DNA of 64,000 nucleotides from the NCBI GenBank assembly GCA_963715045.1, contig CAVQRC010000016.1:224212-288211 (forward strand). The letters are read 5' to 3'. Position numbers and translations under genes: made by a program. Below the pieces are notes generated by a model. It ran no database searches, was not told the DNA's origin, and saw nothing but the letters and a program-made list of their open reading frames with translations. This DNA is from CAVQRC01 sp963715045. GTDB taxonomy: Bacteria > Planctomycetota > Planctomycetia > Pirellulales > Lacipirellulaceae. Below are positions 18,101 through 27,927 of this stretch, in pieces; the first letter of the stretch is position 1; each line of letters opens with the position of its first letter.

Positions 18101-20267
18101 ATGCAGGGATGGCAGCAGGCACTACTTCTGTGCGGAGGACAGGTCGCACTGTTTTCATCTACGGCGGTGATCGCCTTGTGGGTGTTCGCGCGACGCGAGT
18201 CGTTGGTCACGACGATCACTTCGACCAGCGTGTTGAGTGTTCTCCTGCTCACGCTTGCCGCAATCGTAGAACTTCCCGCGTGGAACTTCCGTCCACCCGC
18301 GACTTTACTGCCAGGAGAACTCGACACGGCAACGTCGGCGGCGACGATCACGGGTACGGAGCGGGTGGGCGCACCGCGAAGTACGTCCACTTCGTTTGAG
18401 ATTCTCGACAGTCGCGGAGCGTCGACCATCGATCGCGATCGAAATGCCGCATTGGCTTGCGTCCGGTTGGCACCGTCTCGGAGTGAATTCGGCAGGTTGG
18501 GGCAAGCGTCTGGGTACGCTGGCCACGGGCGTTTCCCTGCTGTCCCTGGCGTTGGTCTTGCGGTTATGCCTGATCGCAGTCCGGAGTCGAAGAGTTGTGC
18601 ATGAGTGTCGTGTCGTTGGAGACCGCGAACTGCTCGCTGAGATTGAACGCATTCGTGCCGCGGTCGGCTGCAAACAGACTGTGCCGGCGCGGGTCAGCGG
18701 GTACATCGCGGTAGCAGCGACGTTTGGTTGGCGGCATCCGGTGCTGCTCCTGTCCCCCGCGTGGCGGGACTGGAGTCGTCAGGAACGGGCGGCAGTCCTG
18801 GCCCATGAGTTCACGCACATTCGAGAGCGCGACTTCCTGTGGCACGTGCTCGCGAGGGTGGCGACCGCGGTGCACTTCTACAATCCGCTCGTCCACTGGA
18901 TCGCGCAACGGCTGGCACTGTCTCAAGAATCTCGGGCCGATGATCAAGCGGCAAGACAATCCACAGCCGTCAGGCTTATCTGGAAATCCTCAGTCGATTC
19001 GCGCTAACGCAGGACCGTCGGCACGATGCCCGCCCCTGGTTGGCGTTTACGTGCTTCCCGTTGAGACCTCTGACTCGGAGAATTACGATGTTGCGGACTA
19101 GGAGCGATCGTTTGGTGTCGCCGCATGCGGCTGAGTGTGTGTTGCGCGTGGCTTGCTCGCAACGTCTACCGGACCGTCCAGATTCACGGCCAGCAACGAC
19201 TCCGGACAGCCTCCCGCTGCGACGGCAGTGCTCGGACTCGGCGGCGACACGGCCGCGAAGCGATCGCGAAGTCGTCTGCCCGCATCGCTCGTGCTGCGGA
19301 AGAACGGCAAATCGCAACGGGCCGAGAACCGTTCGACTTCTCTTATCTGGCGGCGGACAGCTCCCGTACGAGCGAAGGGATCCTCGCCGTGCGACCGGCC
19401 GCGTTGGCCGCGGCTGAATCACTGAAGCCGTGGGTGACCGCGATCGATGCGAAAATCGCTCAAACGCTCAAGTCGTTTGACGTACCGCCAGAGAATTACC
19501 TCAGGCTCGCCGACATCGACCAGCTCGTCGGCTTCGTGGACGCCGAGATGAAAGATCCCGATGGCCCGCCCGGTGCACGCGGCAGCCTGGAGATCGGGTT
19601 CAGCCTGCTTCGGTCAGTAAATCCATTCAACTTCAAGAAGCTGCTTTCGGCCGTCGTCCCCAACGCCGTCCAAGAGAAGGTTGGCGGAGTCGAATCCGTG
19701 GCGATCGACGCCTTGAGTTACGCGTTCTTGCTGCCCGACCAGCGGACCCTGGCGGCTGTCGGACTGGCATCCGCCGAAGCGTCGGTCGAGAACATGAAGC
19801 AATCGCCGAGCGGCTCGCCGCATCACGGAGCGTCCCTGTTTCCCCACGTGAGCGCGGCCGACGCCGCCCTGATCGTCAACACCCGGCGTCAGGCCTGGAG
19901 CGACTTCGAAGGCGTCGACCCCACGGCGACGTTGATTCTCAGCCGCATGCGCGATTTCGACGCGATTGCGGTGAGCCTCGACTTGACGCCACGAGGCGTG
20001 AAGATTCGCGGCTTCGCCCAACTGACCGAGGTGGCCGCCGAGCAGGCGGAGCTGGATTGCCTGACCCAACTCGATCGCGACCGCCGCCTCGCGTTGTCGA
20101 TCCTGGGCGAACCGGCAGACGGAGAACACGCGGCCATGGCGGCAGCCAGAGTGTTGCTGGCAAGTCTCGAAACGGAGCGGCAGGGCAACCTCTTAACCTG
20201 GACGTCCTTCGTGGATTGGGAACTCGTCGCGCCGCTGGCCATCCAGGCAGCCTCGATGGTCGATTGA
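18101..20267 (+). CDS. BlaR1-like M56 membrane metallopeptidase with C-terminal extension, several frameshifts
   Basis: Starts MQGWQQALLLCGGQVALFSSTAVIALWVFARR (first helices). It continues in another frame with SLLSLALVLRLCLIAVRSR and the M56 zinc motif HEFTH at 18804-18818 (LAHEFTHIRERDFLWHVLARV), then NPLVHWIAQRLALSQESRADDQA. After a break near 18965 QAYLEILSRFALTQDRRHDARPWLA follows. The final about 320 residues (from about 19300, FDFSYLAAD) form a domain I do not recognise, with GILAVRPAAL and SLDLTPRGVKIRGFAQ. Breaks lie near 18430, 18965 and 19110-19260. Whether the last part is the same gene is inferred from the open path and the lack of a better start. Confidence 0.7.
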
Positions 20268-20473
20268 GCCGGGTAGAATCGCAGGCGACTTTTCTGACCG
20301 CAGTCCTCGTGTGCGGTGGCTTGTCGCTGCTTCCGTTGCGCTCCGCGATCGGGCAAAACCGAGCGTGCGGCGAGCTGAGAACATAGAATATCGGGCCGTC
20401 GCCAACCTCCAGCTCCCAGGATGAGTATGGCGGTTGGCGAGTTTCGCTCACTCGATCGTCGAGGCCCCTTCTC

Positions 20474-22054
20474 ATGCGTGTATTTCTCCTGTCTTCGCTG
20501 GCGGTTTGGCTCCTGTTCCCATCGGCGGCCGTCGCCGATGAGAACGCCCCGCTGATTCAGCCGGGTGATCGCGTCGTATTTCTCGGTGACTCGAATACGT
20601 TCGCGGGCGGATACGTGACGCACTTCGAGGCCCAGCTTCTGCAGACGGGCAACTTCGCTGACGTTGAAGTGCTGAACCTCGGTCTCCCGAGCGAGACGGC
20701 AAGCGGACTCTCTGAGCCGGACCACCCGTTTCCTCGGCCAAACGTCCACGAGCGTCTCAAACGCGTGCTCGAGAAGACTCGCCCGGACGTTGTCTTCGCC
20801 TGCTACGGGATGAACGACGCGATCTACTACCCGTTCGACAAACAGCGATTCGAGGCCTATCAGGCCGGCATCAACAAGTTGATCGACCAGGTACAGGACG
20901 CCGGGGCCAAAGTCGTGATCTTGACGCCACCTCCGTTCGATCCGTTGCCCCTCAAGAAACGCGGTGGACTCCTTGCCAAGGACGCCGAGAAGTACAGCTG
21001 GACCGCCGTGTTCGAAAACTACGACCGCGTGATGCGGCGTTACAGCAAATGGATTCGTAACCAGGCGGAACGGGTCGATCGCGTGATCAACATCCGGCAG
21101 CCGCTGGTGCGGTTCGTCAAACAGGAACGGATCGAGAATCCGGACTTCGCCATGTCCGGCGACGGAGTTCATCTCGACGATGTCGGGCACGCGCTCATGG
21201 CCCGCGCGATTCTGGACCAGCTCGGGATCGACGCCAATCGTCGCGTCGACCCGCAACTGCTCGACCTCGTCAGCAAGCGGCAGGAGATCTTGAAACTGGC
21301 CTGGCTCACGGAAACCGGTCATCAGCGACCGGGAATCCAACCCGGCTTGCCACTCGACGAAGCCCAGGCCGCCGCCCGGGAGCTCGATACCCGGATCGCG
21401 GCCCGGGTCGCGAATTTGAAGCGGCCGCAGCCGTTGGCCGAAATCGAAGATACGCCCGGTTTGCCGCGGGTCCTGCTGATCGGCGATTCCATCTCGATCG
21501 GATACACGCTCGACGTGCGAGAGCTCCTCGATGGGGTCGCCAATGTCCACCGCCCGCCGACGAACTGCGGGCCGACGACGAAGGGACTCGAGCAGATCGA
21601 CGCGTGGCTCGGTGATGGCAAGTGGGATGTGATCCACTTCAACTGGGGCCTGCACGATCTGAAGTACGTGAAGCCGGGAAGCGACGGCCTGGCAGACGTC
21701 GCTGCCGAAGGATCGCGGCAGCAGGTTCCTCTGCAAGAGTATCAGGCAAACCTGGAAAGACTCGTCGAGCGGCTCAAGCAGACGGGGGCGAAGCTGATCT
21801 GGCGAACCACGACACCCGTTCCCGAGGGAGCGGATGGGCGGGTGCCTGGGGATGCCGCGCGATACAACGCGGCCGCGCTCGAGATCGTGCAGCGGCACGG
21901 CATCGCGATTGACGACATGTACGCCTACAGCATGCCGCGTCTGAAAGAGATTCAGCGTCCGGCCAACGTCCATTTCTCGCCCGCGGGCTCACGGTTTCTG
22001 GCCGAACACGTCGCCGAGGCGATTAAGCAGAACGGGTTGGGGGTGGGGAAATGA
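20474..22054 (+). CDS. Secreted tandem SGNH/GDSL hydrolase (two domains)
   Basis: 526 residues with a signal peptide ending near AAVADE. Domain 1 (about 30-260) has RVVFLGDSNTFAGGY (block I Ser), VVFACYGMNDAIYY (block III Asn) and SGDGVHLDDVGHALMA (block V Asp/His). Domain 2 (about 330-526) repeats the plan: VLLIGDSISIGYT, HFNWGLHDLKYV with His/Asp in place of the usual GxND Asn, and VHFSPAGSRFLAEHV, which keeps the block V His. Such enzymes remove acetyl or other acyl groups from polysaccharides in the periplasm. The two domains may act on different esters. The gene stands alone; it is convergent with the uronate operon. Confidence 0.88.
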   Translation: MRVFLLSSLAVWLLFPSAAVADENAPLIQPGDRVVFLGDSNTFAGGYVTHFEAQLLQTGNFADVEVLNLGLPSETASGLSEPDHPFPRPNVHERLKRVLEKTRPDVVFACYGMNDAIYYPFDKQRFEAYQAGINKLIDQVQDAGAKVVILTPPPFDPLPLKKRGGLLAKDAEKYSWTAVFENYDRVMRRYSKWIRNQAERVDRVINIRQPLVRFVKQERIENPDFAMSGDGVHLDDVGHALMARAILDQLGIDANRRVDPQLLDLVSKRQEILKLAWLTETGHQRPGIQPGLPLDEAQAAARELDTRIAARVANLKRPQPLAEIEDTPGLPRVLLIGDSISIGYTLDVRELLDGVANVHRPPTNCGPTTKGLEQIDAWLGDGKWDVIHFNWGLHDLKYVKPGSDGLADVAAEGSRQQVPLQEYQANLERLVERLKQTGAKLIWRTTTPVPEGADGRVPGDAARYNAAALEIVQRHGIAIDDMYAYSMPRLKEIQRPANVHFSPAGSRFLAEHVAEAIKQNGLGVGK

Positions 22055-22168
22055 CGAATGAGTAAGGCCTAATGACTAAGGAATTCCCAATGAACAATGT
22101 CGAAAATTCGAATTCGTCGTCGGGCTTTTGAAATTCCTTCGGCGCCCAGCCACCGCCGCTATGTGGGC

Positions 22169-22798
22169 TCAGGTCCCGGCACAAGTGGCGACCGCTGCGC
22201 GGGCAGCTGCTTCGATCCCGGCGAAGTCACCGGCGGCGATCCTGGCTTGCGGGGCCACCCAGGAGCCGCCACAGGCGATCACGCTCTGCAGAGCGAGGTA
22301 AGCCGGCAATGACTCGGCCGTGATTCCGCCGGTCGGAATGAAACGTACGTCGCCATACGGAGCGGAAATCGCCTTAAGCATCTTGATCCCGCCCAGCGGC
22401 TCGGCGGGAAAAAACTTGAGTGTCGTCAGGCCCAGGGACATGGCCAGTTCAATGTCGGTCGGGGTGGCGACACCGGGGGTGACGGTCACGCCCCGCTCGA
22501 GACACCGCTCCACCACGCGCGGACTCGTCCCCGGGGCAACGATGAACCGGGCACCCGCATCGATCGCGCGATCCGCCTGTTCGACACTCAGCACGGTCCC
22601 GGCCCCGACGAGTAGAGTCTCGAACGCCGACATCGCTGCAATGGCTTCAGCAGCCGCCGCGGTGCGAAAGGTGACTTCCGCAATCGGCAACCCTCCGGCA
22701 AGGAGTGCTTCGGCCAACGGTCGGGCGGCGGCCGCGTCGTCGATCACGATCACCGGGACCAGTTTCAGCCTGGCGATCTGCTGCAAAACATCGGTCAT
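22169..22798 (-). CDS. eda: KDPG/KHG aldolase
   Basis: 209 residues from ATG 22798, which has GGGAG eight bases upstream; the longer open frame has no ribosome site. The class I aldolase motifs are present: IAEVTFRT with the catalytic Glu and TTLKFFPAEPLGG with the Schiff-base Lys, plus RFIPTGGI for phosphate. The enzyme cleaves 2-keto-3-deoxy-6-phosphogluconate to pyruvate and glyceraldehyde 3-phosphate in the cytoplasm. It is the last gene of a minus-strand row with KDG kinase, GH88-like hydrolase and SDR, and so completes a uronate route. Confidence 0.93.
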   Translation of the reverse strand: MTDVLQQIARLKLVPVIVIDDAAAARPLAEALLAGGLPIAEVTFRTAAAAEAIAAMSAFETLLVGAGTVLSVEQADRAIDAGARFIVAPGTSPRVVERCLERGVTVTPGVATPTDIELAMSLGLTTLKFFPAEPLGGIKMLKAISAPYGDVRFIPTGGITAESLPAYLALQSVIACGGSWVAPQARIAAGDFAGIEAAARAAVATCAGT

Positions 22799-22871
22799 CG
22801 ACCACTCTCCCGTTAATTCACTCCCCCCAAACCACCCAGTCCCGCCGAAAAGATCCGAGGGGACTTTTCGG

Positions 22872-23653
22872 CTACAGGCGGCGGATGTGTAGTCCCCCAT
22901 CGACGTAGAGCACGTTTCCGGTGGCGTAGCTCAAGTCGCCGTTGGCCAGTACGGCAACCGCCTTGCCGACGTCGTCTGGCGTTCCCCATCGCCGCTCAAC
23001 GGTGAGCCCGTCTTCAATGAGGCGGTCGTATTTCTCGGTGACCCCGGCCGTCATATCCGTGCGAATAATCCCCGGGCGAATCTCGTAGACGTTGACTCGA
23101 TACTCCGCGAGCCGCGCCGCCCACAACTGGGTCATCATCGCCATGGCTGCCCATGACATGCAATAGTCACCCCGATTGAGCGAGACGATATCTCCCGAGA
23201 TCGACGAGATATTGATCTGCGTCCCGGCGTACTCCAGATCGGCCGCCTGCTGCTCGATCATCCAGCGGCCGACAAGCTGGCTGAGAAAAAATGCTCCTTT
23301 GAGATTCACGGCCATGACGCGATCGAACGCTTCCTCGGTGGCTTCGAGAATGTCGAGCCGACCGGGCGAGGTGATGCCGGCGTTGTTGACCAACAGGTGC
23401 AGCCGGCCAAAGTGGCCACGAATCTGCTCGACGATGGCTGCCCGGGCGGCGGCGGAACCGACATCGCCCTGGCAATAAATCACCTCGCTGCCGAATTCGC
23501 GTAACTCGGCGAGTGGCGGTGTAACGTCTTCTTCGCGGCGAACGCCGTTGATCGCGAGGTCCCAGCCAGCGGCGGCCAGCGCTTGGCGATGCCCAGACCG
23601 ATGCCACGGCTGCCGCCGGTGATCAGGGCTACGCGGGTGGTCGGTTTGGTCAA
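22872..23653 (-). CDS. SDR-family reductase, probable uronate-pathway reductase; one frameshift
   Basis: The start is TTG 23653: GGGGGGA lies about eight bases upstream and the stop of the preceding gene overlaps it (TTGA). It begins TKPTTRVALITGGSRGIGLGIAK (Rossmann TGxxxGIG), then loses one G near 23582 and goes on AAAGWDLAINGVRREED, VNNAGITSPGR, VNLKGAFF and INISSISGD. The C-terminus VYEIRPGIIRTDMTAGV and GNVLYVDGGL is typical. The catalytic Tyr is in GDYCMSW, but the Lys four residues later is Trp (codon at 23151-23153). In this context the enzyme may reduce 4-deoxy-5-hexosulose uronate to KDG; that is inference. Confidence 0.82.
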
Positions 23654-25073
23654 CTTGCGATCCCCCCTTCGTCGGACGTCCGTCCGCAGGGCCCGAAGAA
23701 CGTGTGCGGCGTGGCGTCATCCGCCATTCGCCCGATCATCACGGCCAGTTCACGGGCATGGTAGTCTCCCCACATGCATGCCTCTCCGCAGGGAACGGCC
23801 TGGCCCACAGGAATGTGGTCCCATCCCTGCGGGCGATGGTACACGGCGTGTAGAAGCAAGCCGTCGTGATTCGCGTCGGTCGCCAGGTAGGGCTCGTCGA
23901 GGATCGTGTTGGCGACGGTCAACGCGGCCTGCACATAGCGTCGTGCGTCGTTCTGGGCCGTGTCGCCGCGTTGGTCGAGAAGTCTTCCGAGCCGCAGAAG
24001 TCCCTGCGCGGCGATCGCGGCAGCGGAACTGTCCACGGGCTCGCAGGCGTTGAACGGATCGGCGGGGACCGCGAGGTAATCCCCCAGGCTGGACAGTCCC
24101 GGCGCTCCGGTGTCCCAGTAGGGCACGCCGCAGGTGGGCGTCTGCTCGATGTAAAAGTCGCAGGTCGCTCGAGCCGCCCGGAGGAAGCATTCTTCGATCT
24201 GCGGGCGACCGCCGAACGGGATGAGCTCGCTATCCGACCGGGTCGCGAGCCACTCGAGCTGCTCGGCGTAGCCGAGCATGGCCCACGCCAGACCACGGGT
24301 CCAGGTCGAGAACGGCGAGTAGCCCTGTTGGGTCGACGGGCAGCGATAATCCCCGTTGTTCGTATTGAACAGCGACTCGTGGGCGGTGCGGCCGCGGATG
24401 TCGTAAAGATCGCGATGCTTCGCCGTACCAGATGTTGTAGCGGGCCGTGGTGGTGGCATGTTCGATCATGCGACCCAACAGCGAAATCGGACGATCGCGT
24501 TCGCCCATCAGAACGTGACCGAGCTGATGGGCGATCGCCAACGCACGGCAGGAGCGAATCGTGTCGACGAACAGCGACTGCGGGCCATTGAAGGAATAGA
24601 TGTAGCCGCTGCCGTCGGAAGTGACGGCCCAGCGCGACGCCTGCACGGCCCCGGTGACCTTCAAGGCGAGCTCATAGAACTCACGCTGCTGCCGATCTTC
24701 GTCGATCCGACCTTCTTCCATCAGCCGCCAGAGATTGCCATAGGTGCTGACGTTGTTGAAGCCGTGATCGTGGACGCCGATGGCCGTCAGGTGCGGGGCC
24801 ATCAGTGCGGACGGTTCGTTCTCGAGCGAGTTCAAGAAACCGCTCTTCCTCGGTGGCATCGAATTGCAGAATCGCCGACCCGTATTGAAATCCCTGCGTC
24901 CACTCGGTCCACCCCTGGGCCTGATAGCGGCCGGCAATCGTGAACACGGGCGAAGCCGAGCCGGGAGGGCACCGCTGTTCGACGGCATCGATACAACGTG
25001 CCGAGACTTGCCAGAACCGGTCGAGTTTCGCGCGGAGATCCGCAGCGTTGAGCTGGTCGTCGATCTGGATCAT
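23650..25073 (-). CDS. GH88-like unsaturated glucuronyl hydrolase, two frameshifts
   Basis: Three minus frames join from ATG 25073: FWQVSARCIDAVEQ and WTEWTQGFQYGSAIL, then GVHDHGFNNVSTYGNL, SFNGPQSLFVDTIRSCRAL and ATTTARYNIW, then FNTNNGDYRCPSTQQGYSPFSTWTRGLAWAMLGYAEQ. The order, with Asp in HDHGF and in FVDTIR and the GY-ST-RG-AW block, fits GH88 (alpha/alpha-barrel; the two Asp hydrate the 4,5 double bond). Breaks are near 24835 and 24425. GH88 enzymes cut unsaturated uronic acids from oligosaccharides made by polysaccharide lyases. The gene lies 7 bp after KDG kinase and overlaps the SDR by 4 bp. No signal peptide, so it acts inside. Confidence 0.75.
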
Positions 25074-25080
25074 GGACGCG

Positions 25081-26154
25081 TTACCGTTTAATTCGGGCCG
25101 AGCCGCCGGCCACGAGATGCTCGAGTTCGCCGCGGGTGATCTGGCTCGTATCGCCTCGCGTACTCATCAGCAACGCTCCATGGGCAATCCCCAGGTTCAC
25201 GCACTCCTGCGGCTGGCAGCCATTGAGAAATCCGTAGGCAAACCCCGAAGCAAACCCGTCGCCGCCGCCGACGCGGTCTTCGATTTCGAGGTCGTCAAAG
25301 CGGGTACCCTCGTAGAATCGGCCGGCATGCCAGAGAATTGCCGACCAGTCGTTGACGAGGGCCGTCTTGACGCCGCGTAGCGTCGTGCCCACGACTTTCA
25401 CATTCGGGAAGTCGGCGACCACCCGCTCGACCATCGCCTTGAACGCCGTGGTATCGAGCTTCCCGCGTTCGACGTCGACACCCTCGACGTCGTAGCCGAG
25501 GACGTGCTGAAAGTCTTCTTCGTTGCCGATCAGACAATCGACGTACGGAATCAAAGGCCTGGTGGTCTCGATGGCCTCGGCGGAGGTCCAGAGCTTGGAG
25601 CGGAAATTGAGGTCATAGCTGACGATCGTCCCCGCTTGATGGGCGGCCTGAACGGCCTCGGCGACGACCTGGCGTGAACTCTCGGAGAGTGCGGCGAAGA
25701 TTCCGCCCGTATGGAGCCAGCGTACTCCGCGGGTCGTCAGCAGTTGGTGCCAGTCGATTTCGCCCGGCTCAATGGCAGCCGTCGCGTTGTGGCCGCGATC
25801 GTAGAGAGTCACCGAAGGTCTTCGGGCGGTGCCGACCTCGGTGAAGTTCAGACCGACCCGATCCCGATTGCCGACGCCATCGTAAGGTCGGGTGATGGCA
25901 GCTGAGATGTCGACTCCGGCGGCTCGGGCGTGATTGGCCACGATCCGCCCCATCGGCGAAGTGTTGAGTCCACCAACCCAGCCGGTCCGCATGCCCAGTC
26001 GGGCGAGGGCGTAGGCAACGTTGTATTCACCTCCGCCGACCCAGACTTCGAGCGTCGAGGCGAACTCGATGCGTCCGTGTCCGGGTGGCGACAAACGGAT
26101 CATGCACTCGCCGAGTGAAACGAGATCGAGTTCGCACGTCTCTGCCGGTTTGAT
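25081..26154 (-). CDS. kdgK: PfkB-family sugar kinase, probable 2-keto-3-deoxygluconate kinase
   Basis: About 355 residues. It starts LDLVSLGECMIRLSPPGHGRI, continues EVWVGGGEYNVAYALARLGM, VSYDLNFRSKLW and NEEDFQHVLG, and has the PfkB ATP/catalytic signature DRVGGGDGFASGFAYGFL (Asp as base; GGGD instead of GAGD). KDG kinases of this type phosphorylate 2-keto-3-deoxygluconate in the cytoplasm. The exact start is not decided: no ATG precedes the first beta strand in this frame, and the nearest is internal (MIRLSPP, 26103). A GTG at 26167 in another frame suggests either a non-ATG start or a further indel. First gene of the uronate operon. Confidence 0.82.
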   Translation of the reverse strand: MKPAETCELDLVSLGECMIRLSPPGHGRIEFASTLEVWVGGGEYNVAYALARLGMRTGWVGGLNTSPMGRIVANHARAAGVDISAAITRPYDGVGNRDRVGLNFTEVGTARRPSVTLYDRGHNATAAIEPGEIDWHQLLTTRGVRWLHTGGIFAALSESSRQVVAEAVQAAHQAGTIVSYDLNFRSKLWTSAEAIETTRPLIPYVDCLIGNEEDFQHVLGYDVEGVDVERGKLDTTAFKAMVERVVADFPNVKVVGTTLRGVKTALVNDWSAILWHAGRFYEGTRFDDLEIEDRVGGGDGFASGFAYGFLNGCQPQECVNLGIAHGALLMSTRGDTSQITRGELEHLVAGGSARIKR

Positions 26155-26302
26155 AGTCGAGCGGCACGGTTTGGTCCTGTTGCCACAGTCTCGGAGGCGG
26201 GCAAAGGGGTCCAATATAGTGAAATCAATCACCGAGGGAACGCATCGAAAATTGGGCGTCAACCGCTGTGAACGGCGGTTGCTTGAGTGCCGCAAACGAC
26301 AG

Positions 26303-26337
26303 ATCCCACCCGGGGGAGATTCTCCCGCAGGTGGGAT
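26303..26337. terminator. Strong hairpin after the small basic protein gene
   Basis: ATCCCACC at 26303-26310 pairs with GGTGGGAT at 26330-26337, with an inner GGGAG/CTCCC stem. No clear T tract follows on either strand. It lies just after the small minus-strand gene and before the kinase start, so it may be a terminator or a leader structure. Confidence 0.55.
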
Positions 26338-26361
26338 TGTGGCGGCGTTGTCTCGACGTGC

Positions 26362-26529
26362 CTACGCGTCTCGACCACCGACGGCGAGGCTCTTTCGTCG
26401 CCATTTCGGTGTTTTCGAAGATCGCTCGGCAAGGTAGCGATCGGTCAATTGCATCGCCCGCTTCGCGGTCGAGATCGTGTTGCGTTGGCGAGAGATGCGG
26501 CTAAGTCGGCGTTTGTAAGCGGCAAACAT
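26362..26529 (-). CDS. Small basic protein of 55 residues, function unknown
   Basis: ATG 26529 has GGGAG eight bases upstream. The product MFAAYKRRLSRISRQRNTI and onward through RAMQLTDRYLAERSSK and PKWRRKS is strongly basic (Arg/Lys about one quarter) and probably helical. It is not recognised as a known family. The codon pattern and ribosome site look genuine, and it is followed by a hairpin. A nucleic-acid-binding role is possible from charge alone. Its divergence from neighbouring annotated genes suggests it has its own promoter in 26530-26860. Confidence 0.6.
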   Translation of the reverse strand: MFAAYKRRLSRISRQRNTISTAKRAMQLTDRYLAERSSKTPKWRRKSLAVGGRDA

Positions 26530-26859
26530 AGGTTTGCTCCCTGTAACAAGAACAAGAATTGGTGAACCGGGAACCGTTACACCCGATGACGGCGACGACT
26601 TCGCCGTGGAAGGGGGAGGATCCCAACGGGAATCGACCGCAAGAAATTCTCCGAATTCTGGTTCGGAAAAAGGCGGCCGGATTAGAACAGCAGCATGAGC
26701 ACGCGCAGGTAAAGAAACAGGTTCAGCTTTGTGGCACTTTAGGGTCATTTCGACCCATTTGCAAGCAGTTGTGCCCCAAGAATCCGTGGCCCCCCTCGCG
26801 AGCGGGGCGTGGAGCAGAGGAACGCCTGGCAGCGCGAGATTGACCCTTTTCCCTCGTTG
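26530..26859. other. Intergenic region between small basic protein and TIM-barrel gene
   Basis: No supported gene is visible. A short palindrome (CCCCTCGCGAGCGGGG, 26793-26808) lies about 50 bp beyond the stop of the TIM-barrel gene and could be part of its terminator. Confidence 0.5.
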
Positions 26860-27927
26860 TCAGCTTGCGTTCTGCCCCAGACCCAGGCGACGACAGTATT
26901 TCAGGCTCCGCTCGAGTTCCTGTCGCTGGTACGTCCGACTGGCCTCGTCGCGATCCACGCCTTCGGGAGGCTGCCACGACGCGCGCGGCTGGCCCCGCTT
27001 CGCATATTTCACGAAGGCCTCGTATCCGGCCGGTTTTCCTCCCGGCCACGCTTTCCAGAATTCGTCACCATGGACGGCCATTTCGTGGTTGAAGCCCGAA
27101 ATCGTCTCGATGTGAACCGGTGCGTCGGGGCAGAGTTGCCCGAAGCGCTGAAAATACACGTTCCAGTCGACCGTCCCCTCCCCCATCGCCGTCCACTGGG
27201 CCGTGAAGCCATTTTCCGAGGGCCACACCACGGCGTCGCGGAGACTGGTGGTTAGCGTGTAGCGTCCCAGATTCTCGAGATTCAGCAGCGGGTCTTCAAG
27301 CGTCCATACAGCGTTCCCCGAGTCGAGATTGACACCCACGAAGTCGGGGCCTGCCTCCTCGACCAGGCGGACCAATTCCAGTGAATGGAGATCGCCCGCA
27401 TGGTTTTCGACAGCGACTTTTACGCCAGACTCCATGGCTACGGGTTTGGCTTGACGCAGCACGTCGACGGTATCCTTGATGCGTGCGTCGATCCCGCCTT
27501 CTGTCAGACGATCACGCCAGGAACCAAGCACGACGCGAATTACGGGTGAGCCAACCGCATGGGCAACGCGAATCGCAAGTTCCAGATGCTCGCGGGCCGT
27601 TCCCCAGTCGTCGCGGAACGTGGTCGAAGTGGGACAGATACTCCACGTCCCGACGTACAGGCGTACGCCCTTTTCTGCGGCATACTCGCGGACTTCGACT
27701 AGATCTTCTTCGCGGAGACTTCCGAGCGACGCCAGGTCGGTGATGAACAGGCTGTCGACCTGGAGTCCAGCGGCGTAGTCGATCAGTTGCCGCGCGTGCC
27801 AGTTCATCGCTCGGACGGCGAAATTATCGATGCCAAGTCGGAGTCGCTGCGTTGGGCGCGGTGCGGCATAAAGCGACCCGCTCAGCAGCGAGGCTCCGCT
27901 CAGCCAAAGCATCTCACGTCGATTCAT
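26860..27927 (-). CDS. Sugar phosphate isomerase/epimerase-like TIM barrel with export signal
   Basis: 355 residues from ATG 27927. The N-terminus NRREMLWLSGASLLSGSLYAA is a Tat-like signal (RR then a hydrophobic core). The AP-endonuclease-2/xylose-isomerase-like barrel follows: LRLGIDNFAVRAMNW, SLFITDLASLG, VGTWSICPTSTTF, KVAVENHAGDLHS (metal Glu), FVGVNLDSGNAVW and VHIETISGF. These are the usual metal-binding Glu/His/Asp places. The substrate is unknown. Between about 27928 and 27968 an octamer microsatellite occupies the place of the ribosome binding site. Confidence 0.85.
   Translation of the reverse strand: MNRREMLWLSGASLLSGSLYAAPRPTQRLRLGIDNFAVRAMNWHARQLIDYAAGLQVDSLFITDLASLGSLREEDLVEVREYAAEKGVRLYVGTWSICPTSTTFRDDWGTAREHLELAIRVAHAVGSPVIRVVLGSWRDRLTEGGIDARIKDTVDVLRQAKPVAMESGVKVAVENHAGDLHSLELVRLVEEAGPDFVGVNLDSGNAVWTLEDPLLNLENLGRYTLTTSLRDAVVWPSENGFTAQWTAMGEGTVDWNVYFQRFGQLCPDAPVHIETISGFNHEMAVHGDEFWKAWPGGKPAGYEAFVKYAKRGQPRASWQPPEGVDRDEASRTYQRQELERSLKYCRRLGLGQNAS

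Noticed and set aside
19889..21973. 694-codon minus-strand open frame
   Set aside because: It overlaps the conserved SGNH hydrolase and M56 tail and has no motif of its own.
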